Assembly (NCBI GenBank): GCA_007026445.1
Contig: VDMD01000190.1
Span: 1-37,856, forward strand
Length of the DNA stretch: 37,856 bases
Reading direction: 5' to 3'
DNA from: Schizophyllum amplum
Lineage: Eukaryota; Basidiomycota; Agaricomycetes; Agaricales; Schizophyllaceae
Position numbers and translations under genes: made by a program. Positions 10,427 through 21,751 of this stretch are shown here, piece after piece. Below the pieces are notes generated by a model that had not been told where the DNA came from, searched no databases, and worked only from the letters and a program-made list of their open reading frames with translations. Within the stretch, counting starts at the first letter, position 1, and each line of letters opens with the position of its first letter.

Positions 10427-13400
10427 ATGTCCGACCCGCCCGCGCGCAAAGTCGGCTCCCTACGCGATAGGATTGCCGCGTTCGAGAAGCCCCAGGCAGC
10501 CGCACCCGCACCGCCCGCGCCCCGCCCAAGCCCGGCGGCCTCTCGAGCTGGAAGCCCCGCTCGCCCTCGCCGCCGCCCACCACCAACACCACATCACAGG
10601 ATGCCGCTGCGGAGGCGAAGCGCGCTGGAATGTCCGCGGCGGATGCCAAGGAGGCGATAGGGAAGGGCGGCAGCCTCAAGGAACGCATGGCCGCGCTACA
10701 GGGTAGAGGTGCATTCGGTGCGCCTGCGCCGCCCGTCGCGCCAAAGCCGGCGACAGAGAAACCGAAATGGAAGCCGCCGCCGCCGCCGCCGGTGCGGTCG
10801 CCCACGCCGGTGGAAGATGAAGAAGTTTCGAAGGTGGAGAAGGAGCTTGGGGCAGAACCGAGCGCAGAGGCGCAGTCTCCGCCTTCTAGGAAATCTACAG
10901 AAGAGGCACGCCCTGCGAAGGAGGATGCCCCCGCTGAGGACGAAGCTGAACGAGAGGCGCCTACGGAAGGCGAAGCTGAGGAGAAGGAACAGAGCCCCGA
11001 GGACGAGGAGCGGGAGCGCCGCGCAGCCATCGCGGCTCGCATGGCGCGTCTCGGTGGCGCTCGAATGGGTATGGGGGCGCCTGTCTTTGGACGCGCTCCT
11101 CCCAAGCCGGAGAAGAAGCCCGAGCCAGCGGCTGCGAAGCCCAAGGAGGACGAGCAGTCTGGTGAGGAGGCGCCTAGTACGTCCATATCCTTCTCATCTC
11201 GATAGGCGCCATAATTCATCACATCTACAGAATCTCCTCCCACCTCTCCTCCCATCGCCGCCCGCTCGCCACCAGTTACATCAGGTCGCCGCCAATCGCA
11301 AGGTACGTTCTCATTTCATCGCATATATGCCCATGCACCTTTCCATCACACAGGTATCCCTCTCTCCATAGCATATATATACTCTTTCCCTCGCATATAT
11401 GCCCATCTTCCCATCACACACTCCTACCCTGGCATATCTGTCGCTTGCTCACACGCATACATCGAGTATACTAACGCATATACCAGATTACTTTGGCCAA
11501 GAGAAGCAGCTGCAGGAGAAGAAAGATGCGCTTTCGCCCGGTGCCGATACGGATATGTTGTCGCCGGGTGCTGGTGGTGCGCTGTCGCCGTCGCTACCCG
11601 ATGTGCGATCTCCCGACGGCACGCTGCATGCCGACACACTATCCCCGCCCATCCAGTCGCCACCAGCGTCAATGCCTCTGCCCGCGGCCCCCCGCCGCGC
11701 AGGTCCGCCCAGGAGGAAGGCGCCGAAGTCTCCATCGCCCGCGCCGCCGCCGCCGCCCATTGAGGCGGACGTAGCGTCCGCTAAACCGGCGAATGAAGAG
11801 GTCGCAAAGTCAGCCGAAGAGCCGCTCGCGAAGGCTACAGAGGAGGGCGCATCCACACCTGCGCTCGACGAGGTGATGAAGGATGGACAAGCGTCTCAAC
11901 CCACGGACGATGTGGCTGTTAGTGCCGCCCACGAGGTCTCGGAACCGCTCGCGCCCGCCTCCGAAGACAAGCCCGCTAACGAAATTCTGAGAGACGGCGT
12001 GGTGGAGACGCCGCCATCAGACGAAGAGAGAGAGCCCGTATTCGACAAGCAAGGCGACGCGCTCGACAAGCAGGGAGACGTGGAGAAGGAAGTGGGCGAA
12101 GTGTCGAAGTCGGCGGACACGAATGTCTCGATGGCACCGGGGAACGCTCTGCGCGAGGCTATGCTGGAGGAGCGCAAGTCATCGGTGGATGAGGGGAAAC
12201 GCAAGTCTTCGGTCGACGAGAGTAAGCGGAAGTCATCGATGGAGGAGACCAAGCGCAAATCGACCATCGACGAGAGTCAACACCAACTTTCCATCCACGG
12301 AGAACAACATCAGGAGGAAGACGAGTTCCGACCGCCCTCGCCCGACGCGCCGCCGCCCATGTCGGCCGACATAGTTGAGGACCGCCCGCCGAGGTCTGCC
12401 ATCCCTGGAGACGACGATTATCTCAGAGAGCCTGAGCTGCAGGAGAACGATCTAACGTCGCCGACTACGCTCAAGCCCTCGCCTACGACGCCCAAGGATG
12501 CGCGCCATTTTGACGAGGCGGCTCCGCTTGCCGCGCCCGTTCGCTCTGCGTCCCCGGCTGAGGAACCATCGACGCCCCCCGCTGCTCAGGAGGAGCCGTC
12601 TGCACCCGCAGATGACGAGGAGGAAGATGAGGACGCCCGCCGCAAGCGCGTGGCGGCCCGCCTCGCAAAGATGGGCGGCATCAACCCGTTCGCGCCGCCT
12701 CCTCCGAAACGGCAAGATTCGTCTAGCTCCGTCGCAGAGCCGCAGTCGCCCGCTCCCCGTGCAATTCCCCCGCCACGCAAGGCCAGCATGGCGTCGACAA
12801 CGGGCAGCAGCCAGGACTCCTTCGAATCGGCAAATGACGGTAAATCTTGATTCTTCTCATCCTTCGTCTCTTGTATCTTCTTTCCTCAAATCTTGATTTC
12901 TCGCTTCACTTTCCCATCTACGTGGCCTCGATCTATAGACATATATTGCACTGTCTCTCGCAATATGCTCAATCGGATCTCTCTTCTTTGCAGTCCCCAC
13001 CGTCGAAGATGTGTACGCGGCCGGCGTGAAGAGCGAGCGGGAGGAGGCCTTGAGAGAAACTCAAGACGACTCGCGTGCGGAGACGCCGACTGGTCAGGTG
13101 GACGCGGAAGACGCCGAGGAGAAGGACGTCCATGTGCCGCCACCGCGAGGCGATAATGCGCCGCGCGCAAGGCTGAAAGATCAGGAGGATTTGCCGCCAT
13201 CCCCACCTGTGCGACGCACCACGCTTCCTCCGCCGCCGCCGCGTAAGCCGTCGCTGCCGGTGCATGACGAGCAAGACCATCGAGCGCAGGTGCTCTCGCA
13301 TCCATCTGCACGTCGCTCTGATTCGCCACCGCTCCGGTCGCTTTCGCCAGAACAGGAAGAGGAGGAGGAGGAGGAGGCACCTCCGCCGCCTGCTCGCGGC

Positions 13401-15502
13401 CCTATACATTCCCCGCCTCGATCGGTTTCTCCAGAACAGGAGGAAGAGCAGGAGGAAGAGGCACCTCCTCCGCCCCCTCGTCGTGCGTCCGTGCAGTCCG
13501 CACAGTTCCGGAAGGCGTCAGTGCCGTCAGCTCCCATCCCACCGACCCCGGCGCAAGAGGCTGACGAGGAATTTCCTGAACCACCGCCACGTCGTACGTC
13601 GATCCCGCTGCCACATAGTCAGGCGCCGCATCGGAAGATGCCCCCACCGCCTCTTCAAGTGGAGGAAGACAATAGCGACGAAGAAGACGAAGACGAGACG
13701 GATGCACTTGCACTGCCGACGCGGCCCTGGACGGATGTGGAGAAGTCCCCTGCGCCTAGTGAGGCGCCGCTCTATATACCGCCACGCACAGGAGTAGTGC
13801 GGGATCCTTCTCCTGGGATGCTTTCTCCGAGTAAGTTTTCTGCACGACAGCACGGCCGTAGCTCATGTCTCGCAGCATCTCAGAAGTTCCTTCCGCAGTC
13901 CCCTTATACGGTCTCTGAAGTTCTGGATGAGGACGAAGGAGGCGAGCTCGCACGTTTGGCTTTGTCTGGCGGATTTTCTGACAAGCCGGCGCAGATCCCA
14001 TTGACCCTGCTTTCCTTCCGAGTCGGAGGAATTCATACGCGGAGCCTCGACCAGAGACCGTCACCCCGCCGGTTGAGACCTCGGCGCTGCCTGAGGAGGA
14101 GGACGAGGAGCAGGCTCGTCGGCGTAGAATAGCTGAGCGTATGGCAAAGCTGGGTGGCATCAAGTTTGGTCAGGCACCACCAGTACCGGCGCCGCGGGCT
14201 CCCCCCGCTGCCCCTTCTTCTGTCGCAGCCGAGACAGAGGAGCTTCCTGCCGAGCAGCAGGAGCTGACCGACGAGGAGGAAGAACGTGCACGCAAGGAGC
14301 GCATCGCTGCAAAACTGGCGAACATGGGTGGCATGCGCTTCGGGATGCTGCCTATGGGTATGGGTATGCCGCAGCAGCCATCTCGCGCTCTCAAGGATGA
14401 GCGCGACACGTCTGCGCAGTCGGCATCAACCCCACCGTCAGCAGAGCGTCAGACTCGGGCGCCTCCACCTCCGCCGGCAGAGGAAACGGTCTCGGAGAAC
14501 GAGAGCGAGGGCGTAAAGGTCGAGGCTGAGGACAGCGAACCAGAGGAGGTGCATCATGAGGATGCGATGGAGGAAGCACCGCCGCCAATCCCGTCCCGTG
14601 TCGGAGGCCACCCACCACGTCGCACCTCTCAGCCTCCTCCGGTGCCAGGTGCCCGACCACCGGTGCCTCAGAATCCGCCGCCTCAGCGCAAGTCCTCAGT
14701 GGCTTCCGTCGAGTCGAAACATACGGTGAGGTCGGTGACGCAGAAGCCGCTTCCGAACGAGTACGTTATGGTCGAGGAGGGCGAAAACATGAAAGACGAG
14801 GGAGAACCTGCACCTGCCCCGCCACCCCGAAGCCATCGTCCACCGCCGCCCAGGTCCGCGCCGCTCCCGCCGCCAGAATCTGAGCAACCCAGTATGTCCG
14901 ACAGCGTCTTGTCACAGTGGGAGATGACTCCCAGCGGCGTCAACTTGGAGTTTGAGCAGCCGCCTGATCTGTCGCTCTCCTGGCAGGAGGAGAAGAAACA
15001 ACAGCCTCCCGCACCTGTGCCCGAGCTCTCGCCTGACGAGTTGATGGCGGTGTGGGGCCGTGTGGGTGTGCAGATATGCGAGGCGGCGACAACGCTGTTC
15101 GACAAGTCAAAGAAGACGCTCATCGGCGACGGCTCGTTCCACGGGTTCATTGCGGCGACTCTGCATGAGGTGCCGAACGCCCAGGCGGTTGCGCCAGACG
15201 CATATGGGGCGCTTGTGTATGTTCAGGCTGGGCCGACGGTGCAGAAGCGCGTGAGCGAGATCTTGCCAGGCGATGTCGTACTGCTGCGCGACGCGCGGCT
15301 GAAGGGACATAAGGGGCTCACGGCGTACACTCTCGCGGTCGGGCAGGGTGAGGACGTGGTCGGCATAGTGGGCGAATTTGAGGCGAAGAAATCGAAGGTG
15401 CGCGTCTTCCAGGCGAACCAGCATGTCGGGCAGCAGACGGTCGAGTCTGTGAGCTACCGACTGGACGATCTAAAGAGCGGGACGATCAAGGTGCGTGTAT
15501 AA
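10427..15502 (+). CDS. BBC1: BBC1/MTI1-like actin-patch protein
   Basis: Related by architecture to Bbc1/Mti1, which binds type I myosins and restrains actin assembly at endocytic patches. Exons: 10427-11176, 11231-11302, 11487-12839, 12994-13830, 13876-13953, 13995-15502; about 1532 residues. The N-terminus (KVGSLRDRIAAFEKP) is followed by GGSLKERMAALQGRGAF. A long disordered Pro/Glu/Ser-rich middle has many PPPPP tracts, likely SH3 ligands. A short helical motif recurs four times (RRAAIAARMARLGG near 11020; close variants near 12640, 14115 and 14290). The last 150 residues form a compact domain (ELMAVWGRVGVQICEA, FHGFIAATLHEVPNAQA, KGLTAYTLAVGQGEDVVGIV). No SH3 domain is seen at the N-terminus, unlike yeast Bbc1. 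One base appears to be missing at about 10520-10532, where PAPRP should continue into KPGGLSSW. A second frame change near 13990 is resolved by a 41-base intron (13954-13994) with a CTGAC branch site, or by another lost base. Confidence 0.9.
11303..11486 (+). repeat. BBC1 intron enlarged by an imperfect tandem duplication
   Basis: This 184-base intron is about three times the usual length here. TCGCATATATGCCCAT occurs at 11319-11334 and again at 11391-11406, 72 bp apart, each followed by a TTCC-ATCACAC segment. The 3' part keeps a textbook TACTAAC branch site (11468-11474) and a CCAG acceptor. Confidence 0.8.
12840..12993 (+). repeat. BBC1 intron with a repeated AAATCTTGATT segment
   Basis: A 154-base intron (GTAAAT donor, TTTGCAG acceptor). 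AAATCTTGATT occurs at 12842-12852 and 12888-12898, each followed by a pyrimidine-rich run. This suggests growth by a 46-bp duplication. Confidence 0.65.
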
Positions 15503-16365
15503 TCGGTATGTTGCTGCTTTGCTAAGACTTTACAGGTCTTCCGCGTGCTGGAAGCATGAAAGTCTCATGGTAGTAGTGTCTGCGAAGCAATATTTTCTGT
15601 ATTTGTACAATACCAGGCTGGATACGGGGACTACGGACACAGACCACGACTCTTCGCCAAGTCCATTCATTCAACTACACACACGATGTCCTAACCTACT
15701 CCACGATGCGAATAAATCTGACTTCACTTCAAGCTCTTTCATCTTGCGCCTCTAACACCATCCCACTCTTTGCCAAATGTGAACGTCTTCCCTCGCATGT
15801 TAGAGTCTGCTGTCTCGCATCACCACGAGCGACCCAAGGGGTGAGCGAATATGTAGAGATTGATTTATTATCCCTAGGAAGTTTTTATTGTATGACGCTC
15901 GGTGAAGATGGTATACTTATACCAGCGGAGAAAAGTCTAGTATCTCGCTTGCGATAGTTATGAACGACAGCCAGAAAACAAAACGGCCTGTGAAAGGCCG
16001 GATGAAGGACGAAGCAGGTCCTGTTGTTCACAAAGGACTCTGTTGTCTACGCACTCAAGCCTCAGGCATTGGTACGACGCCCTTGAAGAGGCGGATATCA
16101 TGCACCAGCTTCGTGTGGGCTTGCTTGCCGGAGACAGCGGTACGTCGCGTATTCACAAGTACTTACTGATAGATGGTGTGCAATAAGATACAGTACAGAA
16201 CCTTGAATTCTACCGGATGAGTCCATGCGTATCGCGCTGTAGAGCGCGACGGTGAGTATACAAGTAAACGTAAGATAGTAGGCAGGGATCCAGCAATAAG
16301 CGTGAAACAGTCGTGAGAGCCATAGGACTCCAAAGAGCCAGCTGGATGAGATGTGGCCGTCGGGG
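15503..16365. other. Intergenic stretch between convergent BBC1 and KRE6
   Basis: 863 bp holding the two 3' ends. Short open frames on both strands have no domain content. No repeat, tRNA or promoter element is evident. Confidence 0.4.
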
Positions 16366-18687
16366 CTAGGTGCAGCCGTCGTACGCGGAATTACGGGGGA
16401 AGGAGTAGCCAGCCTCCGACCACGTCGTCGCGTTAACATTGTCATAAGCAGACATGTGGCTACAGAGGCAGTCAGAAGGAAGAAGCAATTTGAGAAGAAA
16501 AAGGAAACCACTGACTTGTCGATGTAGTCCTTCGTCGGGCGATTGGGTGGGTTACAAGTCACACCGTCCGTAGTGCCCTCACGCTGATAAACGCGCACAT
16601 AATCGACGAGCATTTGCGCGGGGAACTTCATATGCTCGAAGTCCTGCTGCTGAAAACTGGGCGCCATGCCGAGGTTGATGATCATGTACTAGTCGACGCG
16701 TCAGTCGCAAGGACGGATTGGCGGTTCGTAGCACTCACCATGGGCTCCTCCGAAATCAATCTGCCGCTCATATCGATTTCAGAGTCGCCTCCGATACTCG
16801 CGGCCGTGAGCGTCCAGGTCTTCTCTCCATTCACGAACCACGTCATGTACCCGTCGTCGCGGTTGTCCGGGTCGCTATACCACTCCACGCCGTACGTCGT
16901 GAAAGAGCCCGAGTACGAGTCGTCCGCACGTACGTCAGCGCGCTCACGGCCTGCTGCCACTGCCCGCCCTTGTACGTGTTGAACTCGGTGAGGCTGTCGT
17001 CGTAGATCGTCGTCACGGACGAGTCGTTGTTAAATTGGTACTCCTGGTTGAACGGCGCGATTTGATAAGACTGCGACACCTGCCCGCGCCAGACGGAGAC
17101 GTCGATCTGCGCCTCGATGAGGTCGATCTCGGGCACGCCACGGCCGTAGGTGACATCGGGCCCTGGGTGGTCGCTCCCCGAGCAGGTGCACGCGGATACA
17201 CGCTGGCCGGGGAGGAAGCTGAGAGGGCTGCCCGAGTTTGCGGTCGACACGTCGGGAACGCCGTCCTTGCCGGTTTGGTTCGGGAATGTGCCGGCGTCGC
17301 ACGAGTCGTAGCTGTACGGCCACATCCCTTCGGTGGTGGCACCGTACCCGGCGCGGCCGAGATTACCCATCGTCCACGCGCCGGGCCAGAACCCAGGTGT
17401 CTCGGGGCTGCCGGGGAGAGACACGCGCATCTCGATGTACCCGGTCGTGAAGCAGACCTTGTTCCACGACTGCAGCATGCCGCTCACGAAGTTGAGGTTC
17501 TTCTCCTCCTCCATAGTCATAGTAATCACGAGGTTGCCATCTTGCGTGGTAATGGCCTGTCAAGCGCGTGAGATGAAGGCGAAACGGGCGGGGAAGGATG
17601 CCGGACCTTAGGGTCATACCATTCAATGTCACCGGTAGGCCAGTACTGAAGATCCACGGCCTCCCAGTACGGGTCGTCTCCTGCGTTGAAGGTCCGGTAA
17701 TCCTGTTCGAACTCGTCGCTAAACACGAGGTTGTACTGGTGTCCGTCTGTGCCGGTGCGACTTTGTGCGTCATCTGGCGTGTCCCCATCGACAAGCAGCT
17801 TCATGTTGAGGTCCGGCACTTGACCACTTCCATTTATGCCGCCCTGTGAGAGAACGTTAGGCGGATTCTCACTGCGTATGTGCTGGCACGCACCAGATTG
17901 TATCCACTGTACGCCACCCGGGGGTGTCCAAATTCGTAGTACATGGGATATCCCAAGAACAGCATGAGCAGGCCGCACACCAGGATGAGGAGGGCACCAA
18001 AGTTGACCCATCCTCGACTTGAGAAGATCGTGAAGTCAAAATAGTCCCGTCGCGAATCGGGGTTGTGCAAGGCGTCGTCGATCTCGGGATCTTTTTCCCA
18101 GAGATACTGAGGAACCGTGTTCGTTGTGTTCATGGGTACGGGGGCGACCACTGCGGCTTTCTCTCGCGGTCGTGGTGGTGGAGGTGCTTCCGCGGTGTAT
18201 CCGTTCGTGAAGCGTGAAGTAGTGTGGCCATTTCCGTTTCCGTTCCCGTTAGCATAAGCAGCACCATTGGCATAACCGTTCCCCCGAGGAGTCTGTTCAA
18301 CCGCTGGAGGCGCATACTGTCTGGAGGTCAATACCTCGCGACGCTGGTGCTCTAACAGCCACGCACCGCATACGGGCCATATCCTCCGCCAATAGCGCCC
18401 GTCGCGACGCCCTGGGCGATCGCTCCCCTCCCGTTCGTTGCTCTATAAGCACTGCTGCCAGAGGGTGTCCGGGAGTGCGACGGCGCCCTTTCATACTGAT
18501 GCGTCCGTGAGCTCGTTGCTGGTTGTCGTGAGGACGTCGCGTGTGTTCGTGAGCTCGTAGGTTGTGTTCGTGAGCTCGTAGGTTGTGTCCGTGAGCCCGA
18601 GGCCTGTCGGGGCGGGCTCGCCTGGGGGACGGCGCCATACTCTTGGGGGCTGCGCGACGCGTGCGTCCTTCGTGGCTGGCGGGACAT
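16366..18687 (-). CDS. KRE6: Kre6/Skn1-type glucan synthesis membrane protein (GH16 fold)
   Basis: Needed for beta-1,6-glucan of the cell wall; a type II membrane protein of the secretory pathway. Exons (minus): 18687-18367, 18316-17894, 17843-17607, 17556-16739, 16688-16516, 16459-16366; about 688 residues. A Ser/Thr/Arg- and Gly/Asn-rich cytosolic N-terminus leads to one membrane helix (VNFGALLILVCGLLMLFLGY, about residues 209-230). The lumenal GH16-like domain follows: NLVFSDEFEQDYRTF, DDPYWEAVD, WPTGDIEWYDP, GFWPGAWTMGNLGR, and the catalytic-type motif EIDLIEAQ near residue 470. The C-terminus (PAQMLVDYVRVYQ, SEAGYSFPRNSAYDGCT) matches the family. In exon 17556-16739 one base is missing near 16926-16931, between SALTYV and DDSYSGSF. 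A 59-base GT-AG removal with matching phase exists there too, but would delete the conserved TTYGVEWYS strand. KRE6 and SKN1 are paralogues; the symbol marks the family. Confidence 0.94.
18543..18602 (-). repeat. 21-bp coding minisatellite in the KRE6 N-terminus
   Basis: GTGTTCGTGAGCTCGTAGGTT (plus-strand reading, 18543-18563) is repeated exactly at 18564-18584 and degenerately just after. It encodes a heptad, roughly SSRTQPT, with weaker copies on both sides. The unit is a multiple of three, so copy number can vary without breaking the frame. Confidence 0.85.
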
Positions 18688-19132
18688 GATGGGTAAGATC
18701 AACCTGCAATTGTCTCCCAGTCGCGCGGGGTACCGCCTCGCGCACATGCGGCACAAGGCGCGGTGGCTGTGCGGCAACTCTATTCATTTCGGTGATTGCC
18801 GGTGCAATGTTGAACTTAACGACAGCGCTATTTACTAGCTGCGATATACAAGTTGTACCTAGTTATAGCATGCTAGGTTAGCTTGTACTCACTGCTTGTC
18901 TTTGCAATGGAGTTTTTCTGAATTGCTACCGCAGACGCGCCTTGACAACGCCCATAAATCATGCAGTATCACGTGCCTTCAACCAACCGAACCGGACCGA
19001 TCTCCGACCTCCAGACGCGGGCAACATCGCCCGCACTTACTTACTTACTCAAGCTCAAGCGGTCCAACCACTCAAGTCGTCCTTTCACGCCACAGAGCAA
19101 GTTGAAGATATACAGGTACGCACAAGCGCCAA
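18688..19132. other. Intergenic stretch upstream of KRE6
   Basis: 445 bp holding the KRE6 promoter and the 3' end of the first S28 gene. A short TTAC repeat and the sequence ATCACGTGCC near 18968 are the only visible elements. No gene is supported. Confidence 0.4.
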
Positions 19133-21180
19133 CTACATCGCTAGCTTCATCATATTCCACTCATTCAACCACTCCGTCACGAACGCGATCATCTCTTCAT
19201 GAATCTGCTGGATCTCGGGCGGCTCCTGCGTCAAGTCGGCGTACCCGTACTCGTCATAATGGTGCACCGCGCCTGTGAGGCCGACATCAGCTAAGTAGGT
19301 AGCGCGAGACGCGCGGCATCAGACCTACCTGGGATTAGCTTGAAAGGTCTGGTGGTTGTATCCTCACGAGGCTTTGCGTCGAGGGAATGCGGCGTGTCCG
19401 GGCGCCAAGGATCAACTGAGGAGACGATGAATAACTCGGACGTTTCGACGAATCAACAAATGGTCTTACCCTCCCCGTCAATGATTGCCAACCGGTCCGC
19501 CGCGATATCATACCCGCCTAGCGCGTTGACCGCCGTAATATTGGGCTGCGACGGCACCGTGAAGTAGTCGCCGGGCGGGTACGCCAGGTCGCATATCTTG
19601 GACTCCGTCTCGAGGGTGATGAAGGAGGATATGATGCGCGGGATTGCCGGATCTGTCGGAGCGACGTTGAAAAAGCCCCATTGTGTGCAAACTTGGAATT
19701 GCCAGAGCCGCCAGTCCTGGTCCAAGGACGTCGCTGTGTATGCCGAGGCGTCGTACGAGCCGAAGCACTACGAAGGGTAGAGTTCAGTATCTTTTGTGAC
19801 TCAAAGAGAGCAACACTCACGTCCTCGATGGTGTAGTTGCTCGGGCAGCGCCCGGCCACATATGACTGACACAGGAGGTCAGGAAGTTCACCAAGGAAGT
19901 TCGAAAAATTGGCACCTCATTGACATAACTCGCGTAATTCTGCAAAACGTAGTCCACCTTCAGGCTATCCGTCACATTAACAGACCGCCGCGGGTCGCCG
20001 TACGCGGCGTCACCCAATCCGTCCGACGGCGCCTCGACCAACGCCTCACAGAAATTGTCAAACGCATCGCTTCCGCAGTCAGAGTTCCAGCACTTCGACT
20101 GCCACTCAAATATCGGATTGCGGATAATCGAGCCAAAGTCGTCGTTATGCTGCAGCCCCTGCAACCCGAAGAGCGCCTTGAGGTCCTCCGCCGCCTGCCC
20201 GCCTTCCCCGAGGACGCTGTCGATGGTCTGGATGGAGTTCTGCAGGCCCTCGGAGCAGTTGGCTGGTGCGGCCTTGCGGATTGTGTTCATATACTCCCAG
20301 TCCTCGAGGATGGCGTGCGTGACGCCTGTATGAGCATCAGCGGGTGAGCAGCACGCTGGGGAAGCCTGGTCATACCACTGGATGCGATGGCACCGTACAC
20401 AAGGTCTGGGTAGAGCACCCGCATGTGCGCGGCACGAGCACCCGCGTAGGAACCCTTGTTAAGTTCTTGAATGAGTGAAGCAGCTCTTTACTGATAGACG
20501 TACCCCGTAATAGATCCACGGCGTTCCAGGCGCCGTCAGATCCTCGTCGATACCGTCGAACTTGACGTTGGCCATAAAGTACGCGCTGTCTGCGGCACTC
20601 TGCTCATTGTTGAGGAATCGCAGCGAGTCTGTCGTGAGGTTCTGCACAGGCTGGGTCGCGCCTGAAAATCCGAGTGAGCACGTCCGGCGCTTGCAGAAGG
20701 ACGACACGGGATACTCGCCGTAGTACCGATGCTCCAGGATTACTCCGACTCCGCCAGTGGCCCGCGTCAGAATTTCGACTATGCCGGTGTCGAGGAAAGG
20801 CAGTCGACCCTGTTCCGCAATCAGACATTTGTGCGCCTGTGCATTCATGCATAACAACAAACCTCTCCGCTCGTCTCCCCTCCATCCAGCACAATGACTG
20901 GGCCACCAGCACCAGGGGTATAGTGTCTCGTGCTGAACCAGTACCGCTGGAGGAACGTGTCGCCAGTCTCGTTGTTGAAGTGGTCCAGCGGCTGCTCGAA
21001 CCACTGCTCCGGGAATTCTTCATACTGACGGGTCTGGACGGGTTGATGTTGTTCATATGACCCCGTCTCCGCGTTAAGCTTGCGGAGCTTAGCCTCTTGA
21101 TACCCGTGAGCGAGCTGGAAACTGGCGCTTGCTACGCCGGTAAGCGTGAGAGACAGCGCTAGCAGCAGCTGAGGGAGCAT
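19133..21180 (-). CDS. Secreted serine peptidase of family S28 (copy A)
   Basis: Peptidase of the prolyl carboxypeptidase/dipeptidyl peptidase II family, probably secreted or vacuolar. Exons (minus): 21180-20863, 20809-20719, 20661-20504, 20454-20376, 20325-19916, 19865-19821, 19767-19470, 19415-19329, 19272-19133; 541 residues. A signal peptide is clear (MLPQLLLALSLTLTGVASAS). Family blocks: WFEQPLDHFNNETGDTFLQR, PVIVLDGGETSGE, VILEHRYYG, NLTTDSLRFLNNEQSAAD. The nucleophile is Ser191 in GGSYAGA; the Asp is 468 in VDPWRPD; the His is one of a pair near 499 in AVHHYDEYG. Several NxS/T sites suggest glycosylation. The second intron (20662-20718) would use a GC donor (G|GCGAGT). It is 57 bases, in frame and without stops, so retention would add 19 residues; copy B has a normal GT donor at the same place. 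A TATA box lies just upstream. Confidence 0.95.
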
Positions 21181-21231
21181 GGTGTACAGGAGGGAACACG
21201 GTACTGAGGCCGTCTTCGTGGCCGTGTTGAC

Positions 21232-21239
21232 TTATATAG
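21232..21239 (-). promoter_or_regulatory. TATA box of S28 peptidase copy A
   Basis: Read on the minus strand the sequence is CCTATATAAG, giving TATATAAG about 52 bp upstream of the ATG at 21180. The position is right for a short-leader gene. A second TATATA lies near 21423, too far away to be the core element. Confidence 0.6.
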
Positions 21240-21644
21240 GTCGCACTATCAGAAGCACTCAATTGCCATGCTGCAAGGGCTGCCCGTCACGCGCTCTCGA
21301 TGCAAGGGCAAGCGTCGAAGCCAAGAACGACGGCCGGATGAGGTGATCTATGCAAATGAGAATAGCAAGTAGGCAGATGGAGCAAGAGATGGATCCAGAC
21401 CACTCACTTCGGCCCTCTAAACATATATAGAGTGTAGAACGTGTTGAGCAACGCGTCGGAGCCTGAACAAAAACACGGATGCCGGAAAAGGCTACAGTAG
21501 TTGGCGCACCCGGTCAAGTCCTCCGAAAGTTATGATTGAAAAAGCCAGGATCTTCGGTGGATGAGATGCGATATTTTAGACGTCTGGACCATCTTCTGCA
21601 TGCTTTATGGCCTTCAGATGAACAAAAAGAAATCAGCGACAAAA

Positions 21645-21751
21645 CGACACCAGCAGGATTCGAACCTGCGCCCTCAAAGAGGAAGAGATACAGGTTCGAG
21701 TCCTGCAGACCATATTCGAATCTCTCGCGTTAACCACTCCGCCATGGTGCC
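21645..21751 (-). tRNA. tRNA-Ser(CGA) with a 25-base intron
   Basis: Read on the minus strand from 21751: acceptor stem GGCACCA pairs with TGGTGTC (one G-U), D arm GCGGAGTGGTTAACGC, G26, anticodon stem AGAGA/TCTCT with loop TTCGAA-A, long variable arm with CCTC/GAGG stem, and T arm GCAGGTTCGAATCCTGC. Base 73 is G, as expected of eukaryotic serine tRNAs. The anticodon CGA sits exactly at positions 34-36. The intron follows position 37 and covers 21714-21690. The anticodon and long variable arm together make tRNA-Ser the only sensible reading. The gene lies between the two S28 peptidase copies. The intron is odd in holding an antisense copy of a B-box-like T-arm sequence. Confidence 0.94.
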
